Shown: positions 54,103-64,000 of the stretch, one piece after another
Numbering within the stretch: position 1 is the stretch's first letter
Layout: each line of letters opens with the position of its first letter
Source of the DNA: Limnomonas spitsbergensis
Taxonomy: Eukaryota; Chlorophyta; Chlorophyceae; Chlamydomonadales
Length of the DNA: 64,000 bases
Reading direction: 5' to 3'
NCBI GenBank assembly: GCA_037349105.1
Contig: JAYJMM010000084.1
Span: 1,550,001-1,614,000, forward strand
Position numbers and translations under genes: made by a program
The notes under the pieces: model-generated
The model's database searches: none
Told to the model about the DNA's origin: nothing
The model's input: only the letters and a program-made list of their open reading frames with translations

Positions 54103-57100
54103 ATGGGTAAAAAGCAGCACCAGAAGGATCGGGCCTACCGAACGGCCACGGAGTGGCGGACTGAGGGAGGTGGCTTCAAATTCAGAGGCGCGATCCCATT
54201 CAAGCGGTTGCCATTCCACTGCTGCGCAATCGCCTTCACGCCCTTCGAGGAGCCGGTCTGCACCGAGGACGGCGTGGTCATGGACATCGTCAACGCCGTG
54301 CCGTACGTCAAGAAATACAAGCGGCATCCGGTCTCTGGGTGCGTCAGACAGGGCATGGCTGGACTGCCCTGGAATGGCTGCGCAAGGTTGGGTAAACAGG
54401 TGGCCATGCCTAGAAACACTGTATGTGGCTGTAGTGGCTGCGGGGCTTGTGGCTGGAAATGAGGCATGGCATGGCTGGGTATGTGGCTTATCATAGCCTG
54501 GTACTCGGCTTGGCATGCAGCTTGGCATGGCAGGGTTTGCGGCTTGGCAGGGCAGGATATACAGCTTGGCTTGGCAGGGTATACGGCTTGGCATGCAGCT
54601 TGGCATGAAAGGGCATGCGGCTTGGCATGCAGTTTAGCGTGGCTGGGCATGCGGCTTGGCATGCAGTTTGGCATGGCTGGGCATATGGCTTGGCACGGCA
54701 GGGTATGCGGCTTGGCATGGACTGGCGTGCAGCTTGGCATGACTGGGCTTGCGGCTAGGCATGCAGTTTTGCAGCTGGGAATGACAGAGCATTTCCCGGT
54801 GGGCGAAGGCCTCGACGCTGTTTGGCATCTTTTTAGCTACCACTTGCCTAAAACCGAAACACGGTGGTAGACACAGGGTCATGTAGTACATGCATGGAAG
54901 ACACAGGGTCATGTAGTGCATGCATGGGAGACACAGGGTCATGTAGTGTGTGCATGGTAGACACAGGGTCATGTAGTACATGCATGGGAGACACAGGGTC
55001 ATGTAGTGCATGCATGGGAGACACAGGGTCATGTAGTGTGTGCATGGTAGACACAGGGTCATGTAGTACATGCATGGGAGACACAGGGTCATGGAGTACA
55101 TGCATGGGCGACACAGGGCCATGTTGTGCTTGCTTGGAGGACGCAGGGTCATGTAGTGCATGCATGGGACACACAGGGTCATGTAGTGCATGCATGGGAC
55201 ACACAGGGTCATGTAGTGCATGCATGGGAGACACAGGGTCATGTAGTGCATGCATGGGATACACAGAGTCATATGTAGTGCATGCATGGGACACACAGGG
55301 TCATGTAGTGCATGCATGGGAGACACAGGGTCATGTAGTGCATGCATGGGACACACAAGGTCATGTAGTGCATGCATTGAGGACACAGGGTCATGTAGTG
55401 CATGCATGGGACACACAGGGTCATGTAGTGCATGCATGGAATACACAGGGTCATATGTAGTGCATGAATGGGAGACACAGGGTCATGTAGTACATGCATG
55501 GAAGACACAGGGTCATGTAGTGCATGCATGGGAGATACAGGGTCATGTAGTACATGCATGGAAGACACAGGGTAATGTAGTGCATGCATGGGAGACACAG
55601 GGTCATGTAGTACATGCATGGAAGACACAGAGTCATATGTAGTGCATGCATGGGATACACAGGGTCATGTAGTACATGCATGGAAGACACAGGGTCATGT
55701 AGTGCATGCATGGGACACACAGGGTCATGTAGTACATGCATGGAATACACAGGGTCATGTAGTGCATGCATGGGACACACAGGGTCATGTAGTGCATGCA
55801 TGGGACACACAGGGTCATATGTAGTGCATGCATGGGCGACACAGGGTCATGTTGTACATGCATGGGACACACAGGGTCATGTAGTACATACATGGGACAC
55901 ACAGGGTCATGTAGTGCATGCATGGGCGACACAGGGTCATGTAGTACATGCATGGGACACACAGGGTCATGTAGTGCATGAATGGGCGACAGAGGGTCAT
56001 GTAGTACATGCATGGGCGGCACAGGGTCATGTAGTGCATGCATGGGAGATACAGGGTCTTGTAGTACATACATGGGATACACAGGGTCATGTAGTACATG
56101 CATGGGACACACAGGGTCATGTGGTACGTGCATGGGATACACAGGGTCATGTAGTGCATGCATGGGATACACAGGGTCATATGTAGTGCATGAATGGGCG
56201 ACACAGGGTCATGTAGTACATGCATGGGCGACACAGGGTCATGTAGTGCATGCATGGGAGACACAGGGTCATGTAGTACATGCATGGAAGACACAGGGTC
56301 ATGTAGTGCATGCATGGGAGACACAGGGTCATGTAGTACATGCATGGAAGACAAAAGGTCATGTAGTGCATGCATGGGAGACACAGGGTCATGTAGTGCA
56401 TGAATGGGAGACACAGGGTCATGTAGTACATGCATGGAAGACACAGGGTCATGTAGTGCATGCATGGGAGACACAGGGTCATGTAGTGTGTGCATGGCAC
56501 ACAGGGTCATGTAGTGTGTGCATGGCACACAAGGTCATGTAGTGCATGCATGGGATACACAGAGTCATATGTAGTGCATGCATGGAAGACACAGGGTCAT
56601 GTAGTGCATGCATGGGAGACACAGGGTCATGTAGTACATGCATGGGACACACAGGGTAATGTAGTGCATGCATGGGAGACACAGGGTCATGTAGTACATG
56701 CATGGAAGACACAGGGTCATGTAGTGCATGCATGGGATACACAGAGTCATATGTAGTGCATGCATGGAAGACACAGGGTCATGTAGTGCATGCATGGGAG
56801 ACACAGGGTCATGTAGTACATGCATGGAAGACACAGGGTCATGTAGTGCATGCATGGGAGACACAGGGTCATGTAGTACATGCATGGGAGACACAGGGTC
56901 ATGTAGTGCATGCATGGGACACACAGGGTCATGTAGTGCATGAATGGGAGACACAGGGTCATGTAGTACATGCATGGAAGACACAGGGTCATGTAGTGCA
57001 TGCATGGGATACACAGGGTCATGTAGTACATGCATGGAATAGACAGGGTCATGTAGTGCATGCATGGGGCACACAGGGTCATATGTAGTGCATGCATGGG

Positions 57101-60100
57101 CGACACAGGGTCATGTTGTACATGCATGGGACACACAGGGTCATGTAGTACATACATGGGATACACAGGGTCATGTAGTGCATGCATGGGCGACACAGGG
57201 TCATGTAGTACATGCATGGGACACACAGGGTCATGAAGTGCATGAATGGGAGACACAGGGTCATGTAGTACATGCATGGGCGGCACAGGGTCATGTAGTG
57301 CATGCATGGGACACACAGGGTCATGTAGTACATGCATGGGACACACAGGGTCATGTGGTACGTGCATGGGATACACAGGGTCATGTAGTGCATGCATGGG
57401 ATACACTGGGTCATGTAGTACATGCATGGGCGACACAGGGTCTTGTAGTACATGCATTGGACACACAGGGTCATGTAGTGCATGCATGGGACACACAGGG
57501 TCATGTAGTACATGCATGGGACACACAGGGTCATGTGGTACGTGCATGGGATACACAGGGTCATGTAGTGCATGCATGGGATACACTGGGTCATGTAGTA
57601 CATGCATGGGCGACACAGGGTCTTGTAGTACATACATGGGATACACAGGGTCATGTAGTGCATGCATGGGACACACAGGGTCATGTAGAGAATGCATGGG
57701 AGACACAGGGTCATGAAGTACATGCATGGTCGACACAGGGTCATGTAGTGCAAACATGGAAGACACTGGGTCATGTAGTGCATGCATGGGCCACACAGGG
57801 TCATGTAGTGCATGTATGTTGCATGGGCTATTTCCTGCCCCTTCACAGCAGCTGTTGGGGGGGCTGGAAGCTGATCATATTTTCCTTTATCCACCTTGCG
57901 GGCCACCATTTGCCTCTGGCTACATTATTCCGTGTTCCTACAACGCTACTGTCCAGGGCCCAGTAGCATTGGAGGAACACGAAATAATGCACGTTCTCAT
58001 CCATATGTGTGATCATGTGTGCCAGCGTTCCTATAAGCTCATGTGCTTTTGCATGTATCCCCCCTCCCCACTTCCTAAGGCAGAATCTGTAACTCCAGCT
58101 TCTTATTTGCACCCATAAATGTTGTCTCCCTCCTTTTCAGGCAGCCTCTGTGTCTGAAGCTCCGTATCTGCCTCCCATGTCATTGTCTTGCCCCCTCCCC
58201 AGGCAACCTCTCCAGCTCAAGGACCTGATCAAGCTCAACTTCCACAAGAACCAGGAGGGGGCGTACCACTGCCCTGTCATGGACAAAGTAAGATGTACAC
58301 ATGATTCTGTGGAAGGGCGCCATGCATACGCCACGCATGAGCCAGCAATAAGCCATCAAGCCATGCATGAGCCATGCCGGAGCCGTGTAAGGCACTGCAT
58401 ATCATTGGGTGATTCCGCTACATCTCAGCCTACGGTCGGAGAACCCAGGTGCCGCAAGCCCTGCTTAAGCCATCGACCATTGCATGAGCCATGCATAAGC
58501 CATGCATGAGCCTAGCACGCGACATGCACGCGACATGCACGCGACATGCACGCGACATGCACGCGACATGCACGCGGCATGCATGAGACACACATGAGAC
58601 GCGCATGAGACACGCATGAGACACGCATGCGACACGCATGCGACAGGCATGCGACACGCATGCGACAGGCATGCGACACGCATGAGACACGCATGAGACA
58701 CGCATGAGACACGCATGAGACACGCATGAGACACGTATGAGACACGCATGAGACACGGCATTGGGGATCAAGGCCGGCAGCACTGTGCACTGCTGATATT
58801 GTCAACCTCACCGCCCACTGTACCTCTCTGCTGATCTAAGGTGTTCACGCACTCAACCCCACTGCTCCTCTACTGCTATTGGTTGTTCGCTCTTCAAACT
58901 CCACAAAACCTCTGCTGCTCTTAGGTGTTCACAGAGTACACACACATCGTGGCCATTAAGTCCACGGGGAATGTGTACTGCTGGGAGGCGGTGGAGGAGC
59001 TCAACGTCAAGGCAAAGAACTGGAAGGACCTACTCACAGATGAGCCCATGTGAGTGCAGACTACAGAGTATTTAAGGATTTAGGGTTAAGGGGTTCAGGA
59101 TCTATGGTTTAGGATTTAGGGTTTAAGGTGGCTTTGAAGTAGGACCTACTAAGAGATGAGCCCTTGGGGTTGCAGAGGGTGGTTTGGCTAACCTTGAATC
59201 AATCCCCCAAATCCCTGAAGGACCTGCGGATGGACCTGCAAATGTGGCCACAGCCCCAAGCTGCGTTGCTTCCTTTACCGCCATGCCCCCATGGGCTTAG
59301 CTTTACCGCCATGCCCCCATGGGCTTAGCTTTCTTTCTTTCTCTCTTTGTTTGTGGACAGATGAGTCTATGTGCTTGCAGAGGATAAGGGTTTAGGGTAT
59401 ATGATTTCGGGGTTGGGGTATACTTGAGGGCCTAGGATTCGGTTACAGAATTAAGGGCCTGGGGTTTAGGAGTTACACATGTAGGATTATTTTTTAAGTG
59501 GGCGCTGCTGACAGACAAGTCCATGTGTGTGCAGAGCAGTTAGGGATGAAGGGGATAGGGGATACGTTTTATTTTAAACATGACCTGTTAACAGACAGGC
59601 CTGTGTGAGGGCATAGTATTGGGGGGGCAGGGTTAAGGGGATCATAATTTGGGGGTAAGGAGATAAGTTTTAAACATGACCTGTGAACAGATGAGCCCTT
59701 GCAGGTGCAGCGTATTTAGTTAGGGGCACGGATGTTTGTTGAAGGTTAATGATTTAGGGTCATTTAAAAGTTGGAACTACTTACAGATGAGTCCCTGCGG
59801 GTGCAGTGTGTGTTTTGGCTCACCATAGACACTGTACCCCAAAGCCTGGACGAACCTGTTAACTGACCAGGGCATGCAAGTGCTCAGGTTGCAGGGTTAA
59901 GGGCTGTAGCCCTGAACTAGGCTTGTTGAAGTTTTGAATTGCCTTGCCTCAAAATCAACGTTGTTGAAAGACGAGGGATTCCTTAAAATACTTAATTCTG
60001 GATCGTGAAGCCTTGTTTCAGTTGAAAAAACAGAGATTGTGTCCACTTATTGTGCCTGAGGGAAGTATAAAATGAACATTTTATTCATTATCCAGGGAAA

Positions 60101-63100
60101 AGGCGATTCATATATATGGTACTCAAAGCCCTGGAAGGCCTGCTAACAGACTGTGTGTGCGAAGAGGTTGTCAGTGTTTCTTTTTTCGGCGACAAGGCCA
60201 CCTTAGGCAGGCCGCCCCACGGCCGCCAAAGGCCCGATTGGGACCAAATCTGGGCCTGCCTATGAATGGTGGCCAAAATAGCATGGCTGGCCACACCTGG
60301 GGCCTCCGGCCAGCAGCCGGAATGTAGCTGACATGTAGCCTAGTCACGAGAACTAAAAACTGGAGGATGGTATGGCTAGCCCCTCAAGGCCTCAATCCCT
60401 TAACCTTTGAACCTGAACCCATTGACCCGAACCTGAGATCCTGAACCCAATCAACCTTTCACCTTAAGGTCGTTTTTATACGATAAACTTCAACCCCTGA
60501 AGGACCTATGAACAGGCCAGGGTATGTGAGTGCAGAGTGGGCCAGGAGGGCTGCATCAGGCAACTGTGCGGACTTAAGAGCAGTGCTGTGAAATAAAGCC
60601 GTAATGCAACGATTGTTCAAAAGTAATTATTTTTCCTCCTGGTAAAAGTAGCTAAATTTGCTCTGACATGACGGAGACTGTAAGGACCGTAACCAGCACA
60701 GCACTACTTTGGAGGCCTCGACACAGGATGGTTGTCCTTAACCTGAGACCGCAAAACTGCTTTGCAAAAGCCGCTGTGAATTGAAATATTCGTTTTCCGG
60801 TCATTCCTGATCTCTGACTTTCCGTACGGTACCCTTGGGCCCTGTGCAGCACCCGCAAGGACATCATCCAGATCCAGGATCCGCTCAACATCCAGCAGCG
60901 ATCGATTGAGGCGTTTGACCACGTGAAGAAGGACCTGCACGCTGACGCTGACGACGAGGCGGATGAGGGGGCGCCGGGCAGCAGCCTGAGGAATACCAAT
61001 GAGGACATGCGGCGTGTGCTGAGAACGCTCGGGACACAGGAGTCCAAAGTAAGCGTGAAGTGGATGTGTGTACAAGGCTCGGTCCGTTTCAGGGGGCAAC
61101 TTGGGGTGGGGAGCCAGATGGTATGTCCTTTTCTCGCGCCAGGACGCCAAAACCATCAAACTCCTTTTACCCTTTTCTTGTGACAGCACGTCTGAACCCT
61201 TTGCCTCTTTCATGTGACAGCACATCTGAACCCTCAACACTTTTCCTGTGACAGGACGCGTTTGAAAGAAGCGGCGGCGGCGGCAAGCGCTCGGAGGCCC
61301 GCAGCCTACTGGCAGCAGCCAAGGCCATGGCATCCAGCAAGGCAGAACGCGCGTCGGCAACGGAAGGTGGGGCACCCACCGGCGGCCCCGCCGTGGCAGA
61401 CGGCGCCGGAGCCTCCGGTTCCGCGTCGGCAGGCGGTGGCGGGGACTGGCGGCTGAAAGCACCCGAGCGCTCCACCGAGGGCCCGGCTTTCAAGCCAGGC
61501 GCTCACACTTGGAACTCAGAGGATCAGATGGCGCTGACCGGCGGAGCCAAGGGGCCGCCGGCCGCAAGTGCGGCGAGCAAGAAGAAGCAAGGCGGCAACC
61601 AGCAGCTGGACCGGCAGAGCAGCGGCACGCTGGCCGGCGCGAGCGGCCGCGCCGCCGACGGCGCCGGGGCGGCTGTGACGCCGAAAAAGTGGTACGAGTC
61701 TCAGGGTCATGTGAAGTGGGTGGAGGGTTCCACAAGCACCGGGGCGGCGTCCCGGTCCTTCACGTCCAGCGTGATGGGCGCGACGACGAAGAACGAGCGG
61801 GAGCTGACGCGACTGAACCGGAACCCGTCAACCAAGGGCTATGTACGCATGCACACCAACTTAGGTACAGTTAACAGTGCAGGGTTTTAGTCAATGAATA
61901 TATGGGTGCTGCTGCGCTGGCGTGGCGTTACAAAGGCATGGTAAACGTACCGCTGGTTTCTGCGCTGGTGTGGCGGTACATTTATGTACGGTGTTGTGTA
62001 TTGCCTCCGGGGGCGGTCTGCACTAAGACACGCCAATGTGGCGCAGACCCCTGAAATAAGAGTCCTGAATTCTTAACCTGATCACTACTTGGAAACTGTA
62101 AACCTTGAGCCCTGAATTCCGAACCTGAAACCCTTGACACCGAGTCCTGAATCCTTAACCTGAAACCCTGAGCCCTGAATTATTAACCTAAACCCTACTT
62201 GTGAACCCTGCGTTTTTAATATCCGCCTTGTGCTTCACTACAACATGGTCCCCGAGTCCTGAGACCCTCATCCTGAAGACCTTCACTTCAAACCGTACTC
62301 CGTTGTAGTGGAGGGTGTCTGCCTAGTGATCCATTACGACATGGTCCCTCCTTGACCCTCAACCCTAATCCCTTACACTTCAACCCTGACATCCTCAATA
62401 AGCGACATGAAACTGGTGCTCTATTACGACAACGTACCCTGATTCCTGAAACCTTATCCCTAATCCCATCCTGAACCCTCAATCCTCAACCCTGAACCCT
62501 TGAACGTCAGCCTTCAAAGTTCGACCCTAAGCAGGCAACATCCCAACCTGGTGCTCCATTGGGTCATGTTCCCCGACTCCTCTTACCCTAATCCTATACC
62601 CTAATTCTGTGCAACCCTCGTCATGGAAAATTGTGACATCTCACTCTCATCTTGAGGCCCGTTACCTGTTCCTCTGAATAGATGATATGAACCTGGTGCT
62701 CCATTGTTACATGGCCACCGCATTGCCGCCAGGAGACGCAGTATGAGGTATGCATGGCTTCCTGGCATTTTGTTTTTTACTCATTGGGACCCTCATCCTA
62801 AAACTTTCCTCCTGTTCATCTGAATAGGTGATATCAACTTGGTGCTCCATTGTGACATCGTGCCCCGCACGTGTGAAAACTTCCTCGCACTGTGCGACAT
62901 GGGGTACTATAACGGCACGGTCTTCCACCGCAGCATCCGCAACTTTATGATACAGGTGAGCGGTACATAGCGGTACGGGGAGGGGTGGGCGGGAGGGGGG
63001 CAGGGGGGAGCTATTACAACGGCACAGTCTGCCATGGCAGCATCCGTAACATTTTGGTTCAGATGAGCGGTTATGGAGGGTGGACAGAGAGAGGTGGGTG

Positions 63101-63540
63101 AGGAGAGGTGGGCAGGAAGGGGTTGGGAGAAGGAGGGGTGGGCAGGGTACTACACATATGTTCAGTGCTACAAATGCTGGTAGAATACTACACAATCCTG
63201 CATGTGAGTACGATTTCGAATACCTGGTGGACGAATGCAGTACAAATGGCAGTCCCTGGTGTAAACTGTGCAGTACAAATTCCAGTAGCCGGTCTACAAA
63301 TGACGGTACCCGGTGTACGATGGTCGGTACGAATGGCGGTACCCGATGTCCGATTGTTGGTCAGAATGCCGGTACTTTTTGCGCACTCAGATCATTGATG
63401 TTGTCTCGCGTGCGTTCAGGGTGGAGACCCCTTGGGCACCGGCTCCGGCGGCGAGTCGATCTACGGAAAGACATTCAAGGACGAGCTTGACTCGCGACTG
63501 GTGCACAGCGGCCGCGGCATCCTCAGTATGGCCAACTCGG
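54103..63540 (+). CDS. PPIL2: U-box cyclophilin PPIL2/CYP65, seven exons, C-terminus off the right edge
   Basis: Nuclear ubiquitin ligase/peptidyl-prolyl isomerase of spliceosome-associated type. Exons: 54103-54338, 58203-58287, 58925-59049, 60850-61048, 61255-61864, 62828-62955, 63420-63540, then a donor GTGCGT; 501 residues in the window. The start [18 protein letters not shown] is the family's. The U-box spans about residues 38-110 ([52 protein letters not shown]), continuing [20 protein letters not shown] and [12 protein letters not shown] Gly/Ala-rich, low-complexity linker (about 215-400, exon 5) is longer than usual. The cyclophilin domain begins about 418 with [34 protein letters not shown] carries the catalytic Arg and nearby Phe/Gln, then [11 protein letters not shown]; the remaining part (NGSQFF onward) is off the window. 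All junction phases agree. Confidence 0.95.
54475..54775 (+). repeat. GGCTTGGCATGCAGCTTGGCATG-type repeat in PPIL2 intron 1
   Basis: About 20 irregular units of 12-20 bp built on GCTTGGCATG(C/G). They start about 135 bp after the exon 1 donor. Confidence 0.85.
54865..57820 (+). repeat. Three-kilobase 30-bp minisatellite in PPIL2 intron 1
   Basis: Roughly 98 units of (G)GACACACAGGGTCATGTAGTGCATGCATG type, with regular variants (GGAAGAC, GGGAGAC, GGGATAC, GGGCGAC; GTGCATG/GTACATG) and occasional ATATGTAG insertions. Longer segments are duplicated, for example 57280-57470 against 57465-57650. The unit is a multiple of three, so long open frames occur on both strands; they are artefacts. Confidence 0.95.
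58138..58200 (+). repeat. Ghost of the PPIL2 exon 2 acceptor
   Basis: TTTTCAGGCAGCCTCTGTGT then CTGAAGCTCCGTATCTGCC repeats CCCCAGGCAACCTCTCCAGC then TCAAGGACCTGATCAAGC (58198). It has a functional-looking polypyrimidine tract and AG. Confidence 0.75.
58507..58757 (+). repeat. 11-bp repeat GACACGCATGA in PPIL2 intron 2
   Basis: About 22 tandem units drifting from GACATGCACGC through GACACGCATGC to GACACGCATGA. Confidence 0.95.
58825..58924 (+). repeat. Copy of the PPIL2 exon 3 acceptor junction
   Basis: CTGCTGATCTAAGGTGTTCA with CGCACTC at 58829 repeats CTGCTGCTCTTAGGTGTTCA with CAGAGTAC (58911). A fainter copy, CTACTGCTATTGGTTGTTCG, lies between them at 58870. Confidence 0.8.
59050..60545 (+). 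repeat. PPIL2 intron 3: nine or so copies of the exon 3 donor junction
   Basis: The exon end and donor GACCTACTCACAGATGAGCC + CATGTGAGTGCAGA (59027-59060) recurs with decay near 59143, 59353, 59508, 59580, 59680, 59770, 59850, 60140 and 60503, e.g. GACCTGTGAACAGATGAGCC + CTTGCAGGTGCAG at 59680. Copies are separated by GGTTTAGGGTT-like filler, about 80-200 bp apart. Each restates the TGAGTGCAG donor in some form. Confidence 0.85.
61170..61254 (+). repeat. Three copies of the PPIL2 exon 5 acceptor
   Basis: CTTTTCTTGTGACAGCACGT (61171), CTCTTTCATGTGACAGCACA (61205) and the genuine CTTTTCCTGTGACAGGACGC (61240) form a ladder about 35 bp apart, separated by CTGAACCCT filler. Each is a plausible 3' splice site. 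Confidence 0.85.
62100..62827 (+). repeat. Ladder of five decayed copies of the PPIL2 exon 6 start
   Basis: Copies of GATATCAACTTGGTGCTCCA + TTGTGACATCGTGCCCC (62830) occur near 62688 (GATATGAACCTGGTGCTCCA), 62544 (ATCCCAACCTGGTGCTCCAT), 62405 (CATGAAACTGGTGCTCTATT), 62308 (TCTGCCTAGTGATCCATTAC) and 62220 (ATCCGCCTTGTGCTTCACTA). Similarity falls with distance. CCTGAACCCT/CCCTAATCCC filler separates them. Confidence 0.9.
63005..63078 (+). repeat. Ghost of the PPIL2 exon 6 tail
   Basis: GAGCTATTACAACGGCACAG, TCTGCCATGGCAGCATCCGT and AACATTTTGGTTCAGATGAG repeat exon 6 end 62903-62963 (GGGGTACTATAACGGCACGG, TCTTCCACCGCAGCATCCGC, AACTTTATGATACAGGTGAG). The donor G is mutated. Confidence 0.9.
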
Positions 63541-63930
63541 GTGCGTGCGGGCGTGTGAGGAGAGGGGTACAACCTGAACCCTAAACTAAATCACTTGACC
63601 ACATAATTGAATACTCAGCGCGGCTATAACTCGGGTGCGTGCGAGCGTGTGAGGGGAGGGGTACAACCTGAACCCTAAAACTAAATCACTTGACCACATA
63701 ATTGAATACTCAGCGCGGCTATAACTCGGGTGCGTGCGGGCGTGTGAGGGGAGGGGTACAACCTTAACCGTAAAACTAAAGCACTTGACCATAAATCCGA
63801 AATGCTCAGCATTACCAACTTAGCTGCGTGTGTGTGTATGGGAGGTGGGAGGTAATCTTGGACCCTACATCTGAGGCCCTTGTCCATGGACCCAAAACGC
63901 TCAGCATGGCCCACTCGGTTGCGTGTGCGG
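63522..63930 (+). repeat. About 95-bp repeat of the PPIL2 exon 7 tail plus donor, five copies
   Basis: CTCAGTATGGCCAACTCGGG + TGCGTGCGGGCGTGTGAGG is genuine at 63522; copies begin at 63614, 63709, 63805 and 63900. The second and third are nearly identical to each other in their intron part (AACCCTAAAACTAAATCACT, TGACCACATAATTGAATACT). Donor GGGTGCGTGC is retained in two copies and decays to TAGCTGCGTG and CGGTTGCGTG. Confidence 0.95.
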
Positions 63931-64000
63931 TGGGGAATGAAATACTCAACCCTGCTGCACTCGACACCCAGGACCTCAAACCCTTAACCCTAAACCGTCC

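Noticed and set aside
54865..57820. Regular 30-bp units resembling a CRISPR array or a secreted repeat protein
   Set aside because: Units are head-to-tail without unique spacers, sit inside a eukaryotic intron between PPIL2 exons 1 and 2, and open frames appear on both strands only because the period is 30.
1..64000. True telomere or subtelomere
   Set aside because: Telomere-like heptamers are degenerate, in both orientations and confined mainly to introns; no uniform terminal array.

Overview
Nuclear DNA of a green alga (Viridiplantae, probably Chlorophyta; genus not determinable). The evidence is spliced eukaryotic genes whose exons I could join in frame, a mitochondrial 3-methylcrotonyl-CoA carboxylase beta subunit, a plastid-type NAD(P)-binding protein of the plant At4g31530 kind, a plant-type U-box cyclophilin, plant-type TTTAGGG-like filler in introns, and a candidate TGTAA polyadenylation signal. 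The coding exons use the standard code.

Layout: (1) 258-22268 minus, RRP5, an S1-repeat ribosome biogenesis factor; 26 exons encode about 1,745 residues and the C-terminal HAT/TPR part lies off the left edge. (2) 22491-25133 plus, a divergently transcribed six-exon gene for an unrecognised 582-residue membrane protein. (3) 25134-27543, intergenic, with a family of fold-back (MITE-like) elements. (4) 27544-40907 minus, MCCB, 14 exons, 557 residues with a mitochondrial presequence. (5) 41181-46894 plus, a plastid atypical SDR, 8 exons, 291 residues, sharing a 273-bp divergent promoter with MCCB. (6) 46895-52206, mostly repeats and unassigned sequence, with one doubtful ORF pair at 50.9-51.4 kb. 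(7) 52207-53738 minus, a decayed METTL13-like methyltransferase pseudogene. (8) 54103 to beyond 63540 plus, PPIL2/CYP65, 7 exons in the window and the cyclophilin C-terminus off the right edge.

The most unusual feature is how the introns of RRP5, MCCB, the SDR gene and PPIL2 are built. Intron after intron contains tandem or scattered, progressively decayed copies of the adjacent splice junction. Donor-side copies carry the exon tail plus the GT donor; acceptor-side copies carry the AG acceptor plus the exon start. Most are embedded in degenerate telomere-like (TTTAGGG/TTCAGGG) sequence. Copy number runs from one to eighteen, and in some cases nearly whole exons are present as mutated ghosts. 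The 582-residue membrane-protein gene is the exception: its introns are short and free of repeats. I read this as introns growing by repeated duplication of exon-intron boundaries; that reading is inference, but the copies are directly visible.

Functionally the genes are unrelated housekeeping genes: nucleolar pre-rRNA processing, mitochondrial leucine breakdown, plastid redox/Rossmann protein, and nuclear ubiquitin ligase/prolyl isomerase. They do not form a pathway.
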